DNA of 64,000 nt from Mesorhizobium sp. M2E.F.Ca.ET.219.01.1.1. GTDB lineage: Bacteria > Pseudomonadota > Alphaproteobacteria > Rhizobiales > Rhizobiaceae. The notes under the pieces are model-generated. The model did not search any database. It was not told the origin of the DNA and saw only the letters and a program-made list of their open reading frames with translations. Made by a program: the position numbers and the translations under genes. This document shows positions 33,934 to 42,829 of the stretch, piece by piece. The stretch spans positions 186,001 through 250,000 of the forward strand of contig NZ_SADT02000007.1 of NCBI RefSeq assembly GCF_004016445.2. Reading direction: 5' to 3'. How positions within the stretch are numbered: position 1 is the first letter of the stretch; the number at the start of each line of letters is the position of its first letter.

Positions 33934-35190
33934 ATGAAGATCCTGGTTCTCGGCGCCGGCGTGGTTGGCACGGCGGCTGCCTATTATCTGGCCAAAGACG
34001 GTCACGAGGTGACCGTGATCGAGCGCCATGAAGCCGCGGCGCGCGGCACCAGCCAGTCGAATGCCGGCCTGGTGTCGCCGGGCGACGCCACAGCCTGGGC
34101 TTCGCCCGCCGCGCTGAAGACATTCCTGCGCGCGCTTTGGAACCACGATCTCGGCATCAAGGTCAGGCTGCGCCTCGACCCGTATTTCTATCTCTGGAGT
34201 CTGCGCTTCCTGCGCGAATGCACCGTGAAGCGGCTGCGCGCCAATACCGATATCAAGCTGAGATTGGCGCTCCATTCCCGCCAGTGCATCAATCAACTGT
34301 CTGAGGCAACAGGCATCCATTACGACGAGCGCAAGAAGGGCATCCTCTACTTCTTCCGGTCGCAAAAGAGCCTCGACACCGGCACCGACAATTATCGCTA
34401 TCTCGGCGAGCACGGCCTGCCGATCGAGATCGTCGGCCGCGAGCGCCTGGTCGAGCTGGAGCCTGGCCTTGCCGGCGTGAAGGAAAAGATCGCCGGCGGC
34501 ATCTATTCGCCGATCGACCAGACCGGCGATTCCAAGCAGTTCACGGACAGGCTCGCCGCCTATGCCGCCGAAAAGCTCGGCGTCAAATTCCTGTTCGGCA
34601 CGACGGTCGAGGGCCTCGACATCGAGGGCGATCGCGTGCGCGCGGTCGTCACCTCGGCCGGCCCGGTAACCGGCGACGCCGTCGTCATTTCGATGGGGCC
34701 AGAGAGCGGGCTGCTCGGCCGCCGCTACGGCATCGACCTGCCGGTCTATCCGGTGAAGGGCTACACAGCGACGATTCCCTTGGAGGATGAGAGCAAGGGG
34801 CCGACCATGGGCGGCGCCGACGAGGATCGGCTGATCGGCTATTCCAGGCTCGGCAATCGCCTGCGCATGTCCTCGACGGCCGAGTTCACCGGCTTCGACC
34901 GCAGCTTCAAGCCAGGTGATTGCAGGACCATCCTGGAAACCGGCAAGGATCTTTTCCCGGGAGCCTTCGACGAGAAGAAGGCCGTGCTGTGGGCGGGCCT
35001 GCGGCCGATGATGCCGAATTCGGTGCCGGTGATCGGCCAGGCGAAATACCGCAACCTCTACCTCGACACCGGCCACGGCCATGTCGGCTGGACCATGGCC
35101 TGCGGCTCGGGGCAGTTCCTGGCCGATGTCGTCGCCGGCAGAAAGCCGCAGATCGATCCCAAAGGATTGCTGCACGGGACGGCACGCTGA
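33934..35190 (+). CDS. dadA: D-amino acid dehydrogenase, small subunit
   Basis: DadA is a membrane-associated FAD enzyme that oxidises D-amino acids, notably D-alanine, to keto acids. The 418-residue protein starts with the dinucleotide fold MKILVLGAGVVGTAAAYYLA and has SQSNAGLVSPGDA near 35-47. The C-terminal FAD segment is NLYLDTGHGHVGWTMACGSG (about 371-390). The family is DAO (PF01266) and overall similarity is to DadA. No alanine racemase gene is adjacent, so D-amino acids other than alanine are possible substrates. Confidence 0.88.
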   Translation: MKILVLGAGVVGTAAAYYLAKDGHEVTVIERHEAAARGTSQSNAGLVSPGDATAWASPAALKTFLRALWNHDLGIKVRLRLDPYFYLWSLRFLRECTVKRLRANTDIKLRLALHSRQCINQLSEATGIHYDERKKGILYFFRSQKSLDTGTDNYRYLGEHGLPIEIVGRERLVELEPGLAGVKEKIAGGIYSPIDQTGDSKQFTDRLAAYAAEKLGVKFLFGTTVEGLDIEGDRVRAVVTSAGPVTGDAVVISMGPESGLLGRRYGIDLPVYPVKGYTATIPLEDESKGPTMGGADEDRLIGYSRLGNRLRMSSTAEFTGFDRSFKPGDCRTILETGKDLFPGAFDEKKAVLWAGLRPMMPNSVPVIGQAKYRNLYLDTGHGHVGWTMACGSGQFLADVVAGRKPQIDPKGLLHGTAR

Positions 35191-35213
35191 AACCTCCCTA
35201 ATCTCTGAGGTCG

Positions 35214-35392
35214 GCGCTGCCCCTCATCCGCCTACCGGCACCTTCTCCCCGTTGAACGGGGAGAAGAGAGCTGGCCGCGATGCCGACGCCCATTTTGCGA
35301 CGCAGACAATTGGCGAAATCGTCGGCGCCAGTTTCTTTCTCCCCGTCACTTTACGGGGGGAAATGCCCGGCAGGGCAAATGAGGGGCAGCGC
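35214..35392. repeat. RIME-like mosaic element with perfect 14-bp terminal inverted repeats
   Basis: GCGCTGCCCCTCAT (35214-35227) and ATGAGGGGCAGCGC (35379-35392) are perfect reverse complements bounding a 179-bp element. Inside are the hairpins CTTCTCCCCGTTGAACGGGG and CTCCCCGTCACTTTACGGGG. The same terminal 14-mer occurs at 40752-40765 and 44977-44990. It lies between the ends of dadA and rhaK and resembles the rhizobial intergenic mosaic elements. Confidence 0.85.
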
Positions 35393-35399
35393 CTGCCTG

Positions 35400-36773
35400 T
35401 CAGATAGTGGTCGGTTGCGTCTGAACAGCCAACTGCCACGTCCTTGCATAGTCGCCCCAAGCCTGATCGGCAGGCTGTGCGCTGTACTCGCCCTTACTCA
35501 TCGCGGGCGCGCCGTCCGTCGCCAGCAACGCCGCGCCGATGCTGGTCCCGGTCGAGTTCTCCGATACGATGACCGGCCTCTCTGTCGCCGCCGCCAGCAT
35601 GCGGACGAAAAGCGGGTTTCGCGCGAACGGCCCCTCGACCGTCGTCGGTCCGTCGCCGCCGATCAGTTCCAGGCAGGTCGAGGTCATCAGCGCCAGATAG
35701 AACGAGATGGTGGCGAAGCGTTCGCCGGGACTTAAGGTCTCGGCATTGACCCACTGCGCGTCGCGATGCGGAAAGGGTCCGGAGCCGTGTTGGGTGGAAG
35801 GCAGAAGCAGGACCTGCCGCGCCAGCACCGCAGCGACATCGTCATCGATCCATTCCTGCGGCTGGCCGTCGGTGAGCAGCGAGAACTCGCGACCGCCCAT
35901 GAAGCGCGCCGATGGCACGGGATCGCCGAGCGCGTTGACATTGACCAGCGTGTCGCGCGCCGGGTCGAGTTCCACCTTCCTGCCGCCGACGGCCATCGAC
36001 ACCACCCATGTGCCTGTCGAGACGACGGAGAAGGGCGGCGCGTCGGACAGCAGATGCGGCAGCAGCGAGGCGTTGGAATCGTGCAGTCCGCAGAAAACCG
36101 GGGTCTGTGGATTGAGCCCCGTCCGTTGCGCAATCGCTGGCAGGATCGGGCCAAGCCGGTCCTTGGCCGGTCGCACCGGCGCCATCAACGGGCGCCAACC
36201 CATTCTGCCGACCAGCGACGAATAGTCGGACGTCCAGGGGTTCCACAGATCGGTGTGGCAGCCAAGCGAGGTGACCTCGGTCGCGGCAATGCCGGTCAGC
36301 CGCAGCGCCCAATATTGCGGATACATCAGCATCGCGGTCGCCCTGGCGAATTCCGCCGGGAAGCGCCTCTGCTGCCAGAAAAACTGCGCGCCGAGATTGA
36401 GGCCGACCGGCAGCCGCGGCGTACCGGTCTCGGCGAAGGGCGGGCGGACGGCGTCATATTCTTGCGCCAGCCGGTCGGGGCCGTCGAATTCATAGTCGAG
36501 CACCGGCAGCACTAGTTCGCCGGCGGCGTCGACCAGCGCGCCAGTCGCGCCATGCGTGGTGATCGAGATCGCATCGATGCGCCGTTCGCGGTTGAGATCG
36601 GCGAGGCTGTCGAGGATGAACGTCCACAGCGCCTCGACATCGTGATGCGGGTAGTGCCCTTGGCGCACCGGCGCATTCGCCGTGCGGCGCAGCGCGATCT
36701 CGCTCAGTGTCGCGAGATCGACCAGCGCCACCTTGGCGTTGGTCTTGCCGATGTCGATGACGGCGACGATCAT
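35400..36773 (-). CDS. rhaK: Rhamnose-cluster FGGY sugar kinase
   Basis: The 457-residue FGGY-family kinase starts MIVAVIDIGKTNAKVAL, the ATPase phosphate-1 loop, and has a second loop STGTWVVSM near residue 255. It is the last gene of the minus-strand series rhaR-S-T-P-Q-U-K. In R. leguminosarum RhaK is needed for rhamnose use and also for transport activity. Its start overlaps the rhaU stop by ATGA. A longer frame to 36857 runs through rhaU and is not real. It should phosphorylate rhamnulose, inferred from the cluster. Confidence 0.9.
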   Translation of the reverse strand: MIVAVIDIGKTNAKVALVDLATLSEIALRRTANAPVRQGHYPHHDVEALWTFILDSLADLNRERRIDAISITTHGATGALVDAAGELVLPVLDYEFDGPDRLAQEYDAVRPPFAETGTPRLPVGLNLGAQFFWQQRRFPAEFARATAMLMYPQYWALRLTGIAATEVTSLGCHTDLWNPWTSDYSSLVGRMGWRPLMAPVRPAKDRLGPILPAIAQRTGLNPQTPVFCGLHDSNASLLPHLLSDAPPFSVVSTGTWVVSMAVGGRKVELDPARDTLVNVNALGDPVPSARFMGGREFSLLTDGQPQEWIDDDVAAVLARQVLLLPSTQHGSGPFPHRDAQWVNAETLSPGERFATISFYLALMTSTCLELIGGDGPTTVEGPFARNPLFVRMLAAATERPVIVSENSTGTSIGAALLATDGAPAMSKGEYSAQPADQAWGDYARTWQLAVQTQPTTI

Positions 36774-37084
36774 GCCATATGGAACATTGTTTCCAGCGGC
36801 ACCGCCACCGGCTCGTTGTCGGGCTTGGTCTCCATGACGTCGGCCATATGCGCCCACCAGCGCTGCATCACCGGGTGCTTCGGCAGATCGGCCATGCCGT
36901 GATCGTCACGCCGCCACAGCACGCCGAACAGGATGTCGGTCTCCTCGTCGAGATGGATCGAATAGTCGGAAACGCCGGCCTCTGTCAGCAGCGCCACCAG
37001 CTCAGGCCAGATCTCGTCATGGCGGCGCTTGTATTCAGCCTTCATGCCGGGATTGAGCTTCATTTTGAAGGCGTATTTCTCCAT
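36770..37084 (-). CDS. rhaU: L-rhamnose mutarotase
   Basis: RhaU interconverts the alpha and beta anomers of rhamnose so that kinase or isomerase receives the right form. The 104-residue protein keeps the RhaM/YiiL active-site residues at the same numbering as the E. coli enzyme: Y18, H22 (in KRRHDEIWPEL), Y41 and W76 (in QRWWAHM). It overlaps both neighbours: TGATG with the rhaQ stop and ATGA with the rhaK start, so the operon is tightly packed. Confidence 0.93.
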   Translation of the reverse strand: MEKYAFKMKLNPGMKAEYKRRHDEIWPELVALLTEAGVSDYSIHLDEETDILFGVLWRRDDHGMADLPKHPVMQRWWAHMADVMETKPDNEPVAVPLETMFHMA

Positions 37085-38085
37085 CAGGCGAAGCGTCCTT
37101 CGCGCAGCCGCCGCCAGACGATGGGCAGCGCAATCACGATGATAAGCAACAGGCCGATGAAGATCGACATGACGATGCCGGGCACATTGAGCAGCCCGAG
37201 GCCGAACGTCACCAGCCCCATGATGAAGGCGGCGAGCACGACGCCGAGGATGCTGCCGGCGCCGCCGAGGATCGACACGCCGCCAAGCACCACCATGGTG
37301 ATCGCCTCGAGCTCATAGCCCTGCGCGATCGACGGTCTTGTCGAGCCGAGCCGTGAGGTGATCAGCACCGAGGCGATGCCCGACATAAGCCCGGTCAGGC
37401 AGAACAGGATGAACTTGATGCGATCGACGCGCACGCCGGAGAACTGGCAGGCGACCGGATTGTTGCCGATGGCAAAGACCCGCCGGCCGAAGCTCGTGCG
37501 GTGCAGCACGAACCAGTAGATCAGCGCCGCGACGAGGAACAGCGCCAGCTCGAACGAGAAAACCCACCAGACATAACCCTGGCCGAAGAACGCAAACCTT
37601 TCCGGATAGCCTTTGTAGGCCTGGTCGCCGAGGATGATGAAGGCGATGCCGCGAAACAGGCTCATCGTGCCGATGGTGACGACGATGGACGGCAGGCCGA
37701 GCCGCGTGACCAGCAGCCCGTTGAAGGCGCCGCAGGCGAGGCCGACGGCAATGCCGATCAGCACCAGCAGCGGCGTTCCGGCGCCGGCCTGCACCGCCAT
37801 GCCCATCATGGTCGAGGCCAAAGCCACGATCGCCGCGACGGAGAGGTCGATCTCGCCGGAGATGATCAGCAGCGCCATCGCCAGCGCGATCAGCCCTTTT
37901 TCCGTGAAGTTGAAGGTGAGGTCCGACAGCGACCACGGATCGAGGAAATAGGGGGAGGCAAAACTGTTCACCGCGAAGATGGCGACCGCGATGACGACCA
38001 GCAGCGCTTCCCAGGAGAAGATCGCCGAGGAAAGCGGCTTGTCGAGCCGGTCGGGGATATGGCGCGGGGCAGGGGTGTCGGTCAT
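37084..38085 (-). CDS. rhaQ: Rhamnose ABC transporter permease RhaQ
   Basis: This is one of two inner-membrane permeases of the rhamnose importer. The 333-residue protein has about ten hydrophobic segments, with the family segment SGEIDLSVAAIVALAS near residue 100 and GGVSILGGAGSILG near 275, as in RbsC/AraH permeases. It overlaps rhaP by 4 bp. The RhaP and RhaQ names are given by position relative to the R. leguminosarum order. Confidence 0.9.
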   Translation of the reverse strand: MTDTPAPRHIPDRLDKPLSSAIFSWEALLVVIAVAIFAVNSFASPYFLDPWSLSDLTFNFTEKGLIALAMALLIISGEIDLSVAAIVALASTMMGMAVQAGAGTPLLVLIGIAVGLACGAFNGLLVTRLGLPSIVVTIGTMSLFRGIAFIILGDQAYKGYPERFAFFGQGYVWWVFSFELALFLVAALIYWFVLHRTSFGRRVFAIGNNPVACQFSGVRVDRIKFILFCLTGLMSGIASVLITSRLGSTRPSIAQGYELEAITMVVLGGVSILGGAGSILGVVLAAFIMGLVTFGLGLLNVPGIVMSIFIGLLLIIVIALPIVWRRLREGRFA

Positions 38086-39059
38086 GCCGCTTCCGCCTTT
38101 CTCAGGATGATGCGGCCCTGCCGGCGCTCGCCGCGCGCATTGAGCACCACGGCCAGGATAATGGCGCTGCCCGAGATCGCCATCTGCCAGAAGGGCGAGA
38201 TGTTGATGACCGGCAGGGCATTGGAGATGATGCCGAGGAACAACGCCCCCAGCACCGCGCCGCCGACCGAGCCTATGCCGCCGGCGATCGAGATGCCGCC
38301 TATGACGCAGGCGGCGATGATGTTGAGCTCATAGCCGTTGGCGACCTCGACCGAGGCGATCACATAGCGCGAGATCCAGAGATAGCCGGCGAGCCCGCCG
38401 ATCATGCCGGAGATGCAGAAGACGATGAATTTGGTGCGGCCGACATCGATGCCGGCATAGACCGAGGCGGTCGGATTGACGCCGATCGCGTAGATCGAGC
38501 GGCCGATCTGCGTGCGCGTCATCACCAGGAAGAACAGCGCGATCACCAGTATCGAGATCCAGGACAGCACCGGCAGGCCGAGGAAGGCGGCGCGCTGGAA
38601 GTTGATGAAGTCCGGGCTCATCTGGTCGGCATTGACCCAGGCGCCGCCGGAGACGACGAAGGTGGCGCCGCGATAGATGGTCAGTGTGCCGAGCGTCACC
38701 ACGATGGAGGGGATGTTCAGCCGCCACACCAGGAAGCCGTTGATCACGCCGAGCACCAGGCCAACCAGCAATGCGATGACGATCAGTACCGGGATCGGGA
38801 TCGCCGGATGCGCGGCGTTCAGCATCGCCACCACCATGCCGGTGAAGCACAGGTTGGACGCCATCGAAAGATCGATCGAGCGTGTCAGGATCACCACCAT
38901 CTGGCCGAGCGCCAGGATCATCAAAATAGAGGTGTCGTTGAACACCTGGCGCAGATTGGCCGGATCGGCGAAACCAGGGAAACGGGTGGAGATCAGGCCG
39001 ATCAGCACGACGATGCCGGTCAGCAGCCAGATCTCGCGATATTTGAGAAAGTTCTTCAT
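38082..39059 (-). CDS. rhaP: Rhamnose ABC transporter permease RhaP
   Basis: The 325-residue membrane protein has about ten hydrophobic segments and the permease motifs RSIDLSMASNL near residue 61 and GGISIAGGIGSVGG near 267. It is similar in plan to RhaQ and should form a heterodimeric pore with it. Its ATG overlaps the rhaT stop by 4 bp and its stop overlaps rhaQ by 4 bp. Confidence 0.9.
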   Translation of the reverse strand: MKNFLKYREIWLLTGIVVLIGLISTRFPGFADPANLRQVFNDTSILMILALGQMVVILTRSIDLSMASNLCFTGMVVAMLNAAHPAIPIPVLIVIALLVGLVLGVINGFLVWRLNIPSIVVTLGTLTIYRGATFVVSGGAWVNADQMSPDFINFQRAAFLGLPVLSWISILVIALFFLVMTRTQIGRSIYAIGVNPTASVYAGIDVGRTKFIVFCISGMIGGLAGYLWISRYVIASVEVANGYELNIIAACVIGGISIAGGIGSVGGAVLGALFLGIISNALPVINISPFWQMAISGSAIILAVVLNARGERRQGRIILRKAEAA

Positions 39060-40597
39060 GCCGCGATCCCCGCTGCCGTCCGAACCAGCGTTTCGGCGTC
39101 CAGGCCCTTGTTGTCACAGGTCGCGGCGATACGGCCTTCGCGCATGACCACGACGCGGTCCGACATGCCGAGGATCTCGGGCAGTTCGGACGACACCATG
39201 ATCACCGAAAGCCCTTGCGCGACGAGCTCGGCCATGAAGCCGTGCACGGCGGCCTTGGAGCCGATGTCGATGCCTTTGGTCGGCTCGTCGAGGATGATCA
39301 CCTTCGGCGTCGTCGCCAGCCATTTGGCGATGACCACCTTCTGCTGGTTGCCGCCGGACAGCGTGCCGACATCCTGGCTGAGCGATGAGGCGCGCAGATC
39401 GAGCCGCTCGGTATAGGAACGTGCAAGCGCGAACTCTTCCGCGAGCCTGAGCACGCCGGATTTCGAGGTACGCTTGAGCGAAGGCAGCGACACGTTCTGG
39501 AAGATCGGCAGGCCGATCACCACGCCCTGCTTGCCGCGTTCCTCCGGCACATAGACGATGCCGGCCTCGATCGAATCGGCGGCCGATTTCGGTGCGATCG
39601 TCTTGCCGTCCAGCGAAATGGCACCTCGGCTGGTGCGGGTAATGCCGGCGATCGCCTGCATGACCTCGCTGCGCCCGGCGCCGACCAGCCCGTAGAAGCC
39701 GAGGATTTCGCCCTTGCGCAGCTCGAAGCCGATGTCATCGAATTCGGTGGGATGCGACAGGCCGGAGACCGAAAGCACCGGCGCGCCGATCTTCGGCTCG
39801 CGCTGCGGAAAGATGTGGTCGACGTTGCGGCCGACCATCATGCGCACGATCTCGTTCTGGCCGGTGTCTTTCAGCAGACCTTCGCCCACCATCTCGCCGT
39901 CGCGGAAGACGGTGTAGCGGTCGGCGATGCGGTAGATCTCGTCGAACTTGTGGCTGATGAAGAGCACGGCCTTGCCGTCGCTTTTCAGGAATTCGATCAA
40001 GAGGAAAAGCTCCTCGATCTCCTTCATCGAAAGGGCGGCGGTCGGCTCGTCCATGATGACGATGCGCGCGTCGATCGACATCGCGCGCGCCACGGCGACC
40101 AGGTGCTTGTTGGCGATGCCGAGATCCTTCAGCCGCGCGTCGGCGTCGATATGGCCGGCGCGCATCGTCTCCAGCACCTCGCGGGCATTGTTGCGCATGG
40201 TGCGCCAGTCGATGGTGCCGAAGCGAGTGCGCGGCGCGTGGCCAAGGAAGATGTTTTCGGCGACCGAAAGGTCGTCGAACAGCACCGTTTCCTGATGGAT
40301 GGCGGTGATGCCGTGGCCGAAGGCGGCATGCGCGCTGGGCAGCGTCGTGGCCTGGCCGTCGATGCCGATCTCGCCGGAGTCGGGCTGGTAGATCCCGGTC
40401 ATGATCTTGACCAGCGTCGACTTGCCGGCGCCGTTCTCGCCGATCAACGCCGTCACCTGCCCGGGGTAGAGTGACAGGCTGACATTGTGCAGGGCGCGGA
40501 CGCCCGGGAAGCTTTTGGAAATGCCGGAGAGCGTCAGGCGGGGAGCTGAGGCCGGGGGTCGTTCGTTTACTTTGCCGTGATGGGCCGTCGTATCCAT
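39056..40597 (-). CDS. rhaT: Rhamnose ABC transporter ATPase RhaT
   Basis: The 513-residue protein has two ABC domains. The first has GENGAGKST (about 53-61) and IVIMDEPTAALS. The second has a degenerate Walker A (GLVGAGRSE), LSGGNQQK and VIILDEPTKGIDIG. It energises RhaPQ. I chose the ATG at 40597; a TTG four codons upstream is less likely. A 135-bp palindromic element lies between it and rhaS, so the transporter genes may be read through that structure from the rhaS promoter. Confidence 0.92.
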   Translation of the reverse strand: MDTTAHHGKVNERPPASAPRLTLSGISKSFPGVRALHNVSLSLYPGQVTALIGENGAGKSTLVKIMTGIYQPDSGEIGIDGQATTLPSAHAAFGHGITAIHQETVLFDDLSVAENIFLGHAPRTRFGTIDWRTMRNNAREVLETMRAGHIDADARLKDLGIANKHLVAVARAMSIDARIVIMDEPTAALSMKEIEELFLLIEFLKSDGKAVLFISHKFDEIYRIADRYTVFRDGEMVGEGLLKDTGQNEIVRMMVGRNVDHIFPQREPKIGAPVLSVSGLSHPTEFDDIGFELRKGEILGFYGLVGAGRSEVMQAIAGITRTSRGAISLDGKTIAPKSAADSIEAGIVYVPEERGKQGVVIGLPIFQNVSLPSLKRTSKSGVLRLAEEFALARSYTERLDLRASSLSQDVGTLSGGNQQKVVIAKWLATTPKVIILDEPTKGIDIGSKAAVHGFMAELVAQGLSVIMVSSELPEILGMSDRVVVMREGRIAATCDNKGLDAETLVRTAAGIAA

Positions 40598-40631
40598 GAG
40601 TCGTATCAAGCCCGTCTATGTTCCGCATTGA

Positions 40632-40765
40632 CTCCCCCTCACCCGACCTCCGCTTCGCTCGGTCGACCTCTCCCCGAGGGGAGAGGAGGTTGGCGAGCTT
40701 GGCGCCTGGCTCTTCTCCCCACCGGGGAGAAGGTGGCCGCGAAGCGGCCGGATGAGGGGCAGCGC
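40632..40765. repeat. RIME-like mosaic element between rhaS and rhaT
   Basis: The element contains two strong hairpins, CCTCTCCCCGAGGGGAGAGG (40667-40686) and CTTCTCCCC-AC-CGGGGAGAAG. It ends with the same 14-mer ATGAGGGGCAGCGC (40752-40765) found at 35379 and 44977. Lying inside the rha operon after the binding-protein gene, it could reduce read-through or stabilise rhaS mRNA. Confidence 0.8.
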
Positions 40766-40778
40766 CGTCAGTCCGAGA

Positions 40779-41774
40779 TCAATAGATCTTGGAGAACTTC
40801 TCGATGTTGGTCTTATCGAACTGGAAGGGCGGGGCCATCGCGGCCGAGTTGGTGTCATCGAGCGTCACTTTGCCGACGCGGCCGATCGACAGCGTGGCGC
40901 CGGGCTTGGCCTCTTCCTTCTTCACCGCCAGGTCATGGGCGAGATAGATCGCCGAATAGCCGAGGTCGATCGGGTTCCAGAGAGCAACAGCCTGCGAAGC
41001 GCCGTTGTCGATGAATTTCTTGAATTCCGACGGCAGCGCAAGACCAGTGACATTGACCTTGCCGATCAGGTTCTCGTCGGTGACGACCTGCGCGGCGGCG
41101 ACGACGCCGACGGTGGTCGGCGCGATGATCGCCTTGAGGTTCGGATAGGACTTGAGCAGGCCCTTGGCCTCGTCGGTGCTCTTGGCCGAGTCGTCATCGC
41201 CATAGACGGTGGCGACCAGCTTGATCTTCGGGAACTTCTCCGGCAGCACCTTCTTGGCCGCTTCGATCCAGGCATTCTGGTTGGTCGCGGTCGAGGAAGC
41301 CGAGAGGATCGCGACGTCGCCGCCTTCCGGCAGGTAGTCGGCGGCGAGCTTGATGATGGTCTCGCCGATCAGGCCGGTGTCGGACGGGTTGAGGTGAAGC
41401 TGGCGGCCTTCCTTGGCGACACCGGAATCCCACGAAATCACGGTGATGCCGCGATCCATCGCCTTCTTCAGCACCGGCACCAGCGCGTCGGCGTCATTGG
41501 CCGAAACGGCGATGGCGTTGACCTTCTGCGCGATCAGCGAGTTGATCACTTCGATCTGCGCTTCGGCGGTCGCCTTGGTCGGGCCGGTGTAGATGACGTC
41601 GACATCGCCCAGTTCCTTGGCCGCTTCCTCGGCGCCCTTGTTGGCGGCGTCGAAGAAGCCGTTGCCGAGCGACTTCACGACCAGCGCGATCTTGACGTTT
41701 TCGGCATAGGCGGCATTCACGAACATGGCGGCGGAAAAGGCCGCCGTGACCAGCAGTTTCTTCAAAAAGCTCAT
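40779..41774 (-). CDS. rhaS: Periplasmic rhamnose-binding protein RhaS
   Basis: The 331-residue precursor has a signal peptide cut after NAAYA (about residue 24), followed by a type-I sugar-binding fold (NVKIALVVKSLGNGFFDAANKGAEEAAKELG). It delivers rhamnose to RhaTPQ. This is the transport RhaS of the Rhizobium system, not the AraC-type activator RhaS of E. coli. It is the first transport gene after rhaR, 55 bp downstream. Confidence 0.91.
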   Translation of the reverse strand: MSFLKKLLVTAAFSAAMFVNAAYAENVKIALVVKSLGNGFFDAANKGAEEAAKELGDVDVIYTGPTKATAEAQIEVINSLIAQKVNAIAVSANDADALVPVLKKAMDRGITVISWDSGVAKEGRQLHLNPSDTGLIGETIIKLAADYLPEGGDVAILSASSTATNQNAWIEAAKKVLPEKFPKIKLVATVYGDDDSAKSTDEAKGLLKSYPNLKAIIAPTTVGVVAAAQVVTDENLIGKVNVTGLALPSEFKKFIDNGASQAVALWNPIDLGYSAIYLAHDLAVKKEEAKPGATLSIGRVGKVTLDDTNSAAMAPPFQFDKTNIEKFSKIY

Positions 41775-41829
41775 CGAACATCCTCCCTTGAGCGTTGCAT
41801 TCCATCGCCGCTGCGGGCGTGAGTTTCCC

Positions 41830-42639
41830 TCAGGCCTGCAGTGAAGATTCTTCCTTGTCGCTTGACTGTTTGCGGGCGACGATCAGCGCCACGCCCGCTG
41901 TTTCCAGCATCTTGGCCTCCCGGTCCTCGATGCCGTCGTCTGTGATCACGGTTGCGATGCGCGACAGCCCGCACAGGATCAGGCTGGAGCGCATGCGGAA
42001 TTTCGAGGAATCGACCAGCACCACCAGTTCGTCGGCCTGGTCGATCAGCTTCTGCTCGGCCTGGATCAGCAGCGGATCGCCTTCCATCAGCCCGAGCGGT
42101 CCCAGCCCCTGCGCCCCCATGAACATGCGCCGCGCATAGAAGTTGCGCGTCACGTCATTGTCGAAGGGCGAGAGGATGATGTTCTGCTCACGGTAGATCG
42201 TGCCGCCCGACAGCATCACCGTGTTCTTGGAGTGCCTGAGCAGATGCTCGGCGATCGGGAACGAGTTGGTGAAGATCGGCATGCGCCGTCCGGTCAGGAA
42301 ATGCACCATCTGGAAGGTGGTGGTGCCGCCATTGATGATGATCGGCTCACCGTCCGCGCAAAGGTTCACCGCTTCCCGCGCGATCGCCCGCTTCTGCGCG
42401 GCGTTCAGCGTTTCGTTGACGGAGAAGGGCCGGCCGGCAAGGCCGATGAATTGCGGCGGCGAGATCGCCTCGGCGCCGCCGCGCACCCGGCGCAGGCGCT
42501 TTTGCACATGCAGCGCCGCGATGTCGCGCCGGATCGTCGCCTCGGAGGAGTCCGTCAGCTCGACCATTTCCTGCACCGTCACGACAGGCTTTTCCTGGAC
42601 GGCGGACAGAATGATCCTGTGGCGTTCTTTCTCGTGCAT
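41830..42639 (-). CDS. rhaR: DeoR-family rhamnose regulator RhaR
   Basis: The 269-residue protein has a DeoR winged HTH (ERHRIILSAVQEKPVVTVQEMVE then SSEATIRRDIAAL, residues 4-45). A sugar-phosphate-binding domain follows, with NGGTTTFQMVHFL and VDSSKFRMRSS. In R. leguminosarum RhaR is a negative regulator of the rha genes. The ATG at 42639 has a GGGAGGA ribosome binding site; an ATG at 42660 does not. It diverges from rhaD across a symmetric regulatory region and probably responds to a phosphorylated pathway intermediate. Confidence 0.9.
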   Translation of the reverse strand: MHEKERHRIILSAVQEKPVVTVQEMVELTDSSEATIRRDIAALHVQKRLRRVRGGAEAISPPQFIGLAGRPFSVNETLNAAQKRAIAREAVNLCADGEPIIINGGTTTFQMVHFLTGRRMPIFTNSFPIAEHLLRHSKNTVMLSGGTIYREQNIILSPFDNDVTRNFYARRMFMGAQGLGPLGLMEGDPLLIQAEQKLIDQADELVVLVDSSKFRMRSSLILCGLSRIATVITDDGIEDREAKMLETAGVALIVARKQSSDKEESSLQA

Positions 42640-42681
42640 GGTTCCTCCCAGCCCGAGCATCAGGCCTTAGAAAACGCGCAG

Positions 42682-42754
42682 TGTCAATCATTTCCGATCA
42701 TATATTTTCATTGTGCAGTGCAATATGATCGATATTGATCGTTTGTGATTGACA
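42682..42754. promoter_or_regulatory. rhaR-rhaD divergent regulatory region with mirrored -35 boxes
   Basis: TGTCAATCA (42682-42690) and TGATTGACA (42746-42754) form a 9-bp inverted repeat. Each arm holds a TTGACA -35 box pointing outward, toward rhaR and rhaD. Between them are GATCATAT/ATATGATC (42696-42703 and 42723-42730), a near-palindromic TTGTGCAGTGCAA (42711-42723) and a tail ATGATCGATATTGATCG. The region is A/T-rich against its surroundings and is the expected RhaR binding site for both operons. Confidence 0.65.
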
Positions 42755-42829
42755 AGTAGGTCGCTAGCGTAGACATTCCCGAGCAAGAAATGAGGGGCGC
42801 GGCGTTTCGTGCTCCAAGGGAGGATACCT

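Noticed and set aside
40779..41774. AraC-type activator named RhaS, as in E. coli
   Set aside because: The protein has a signal peptide and a sugar-binding fold. In the Rhizobium naming RhaS is the binding protein.
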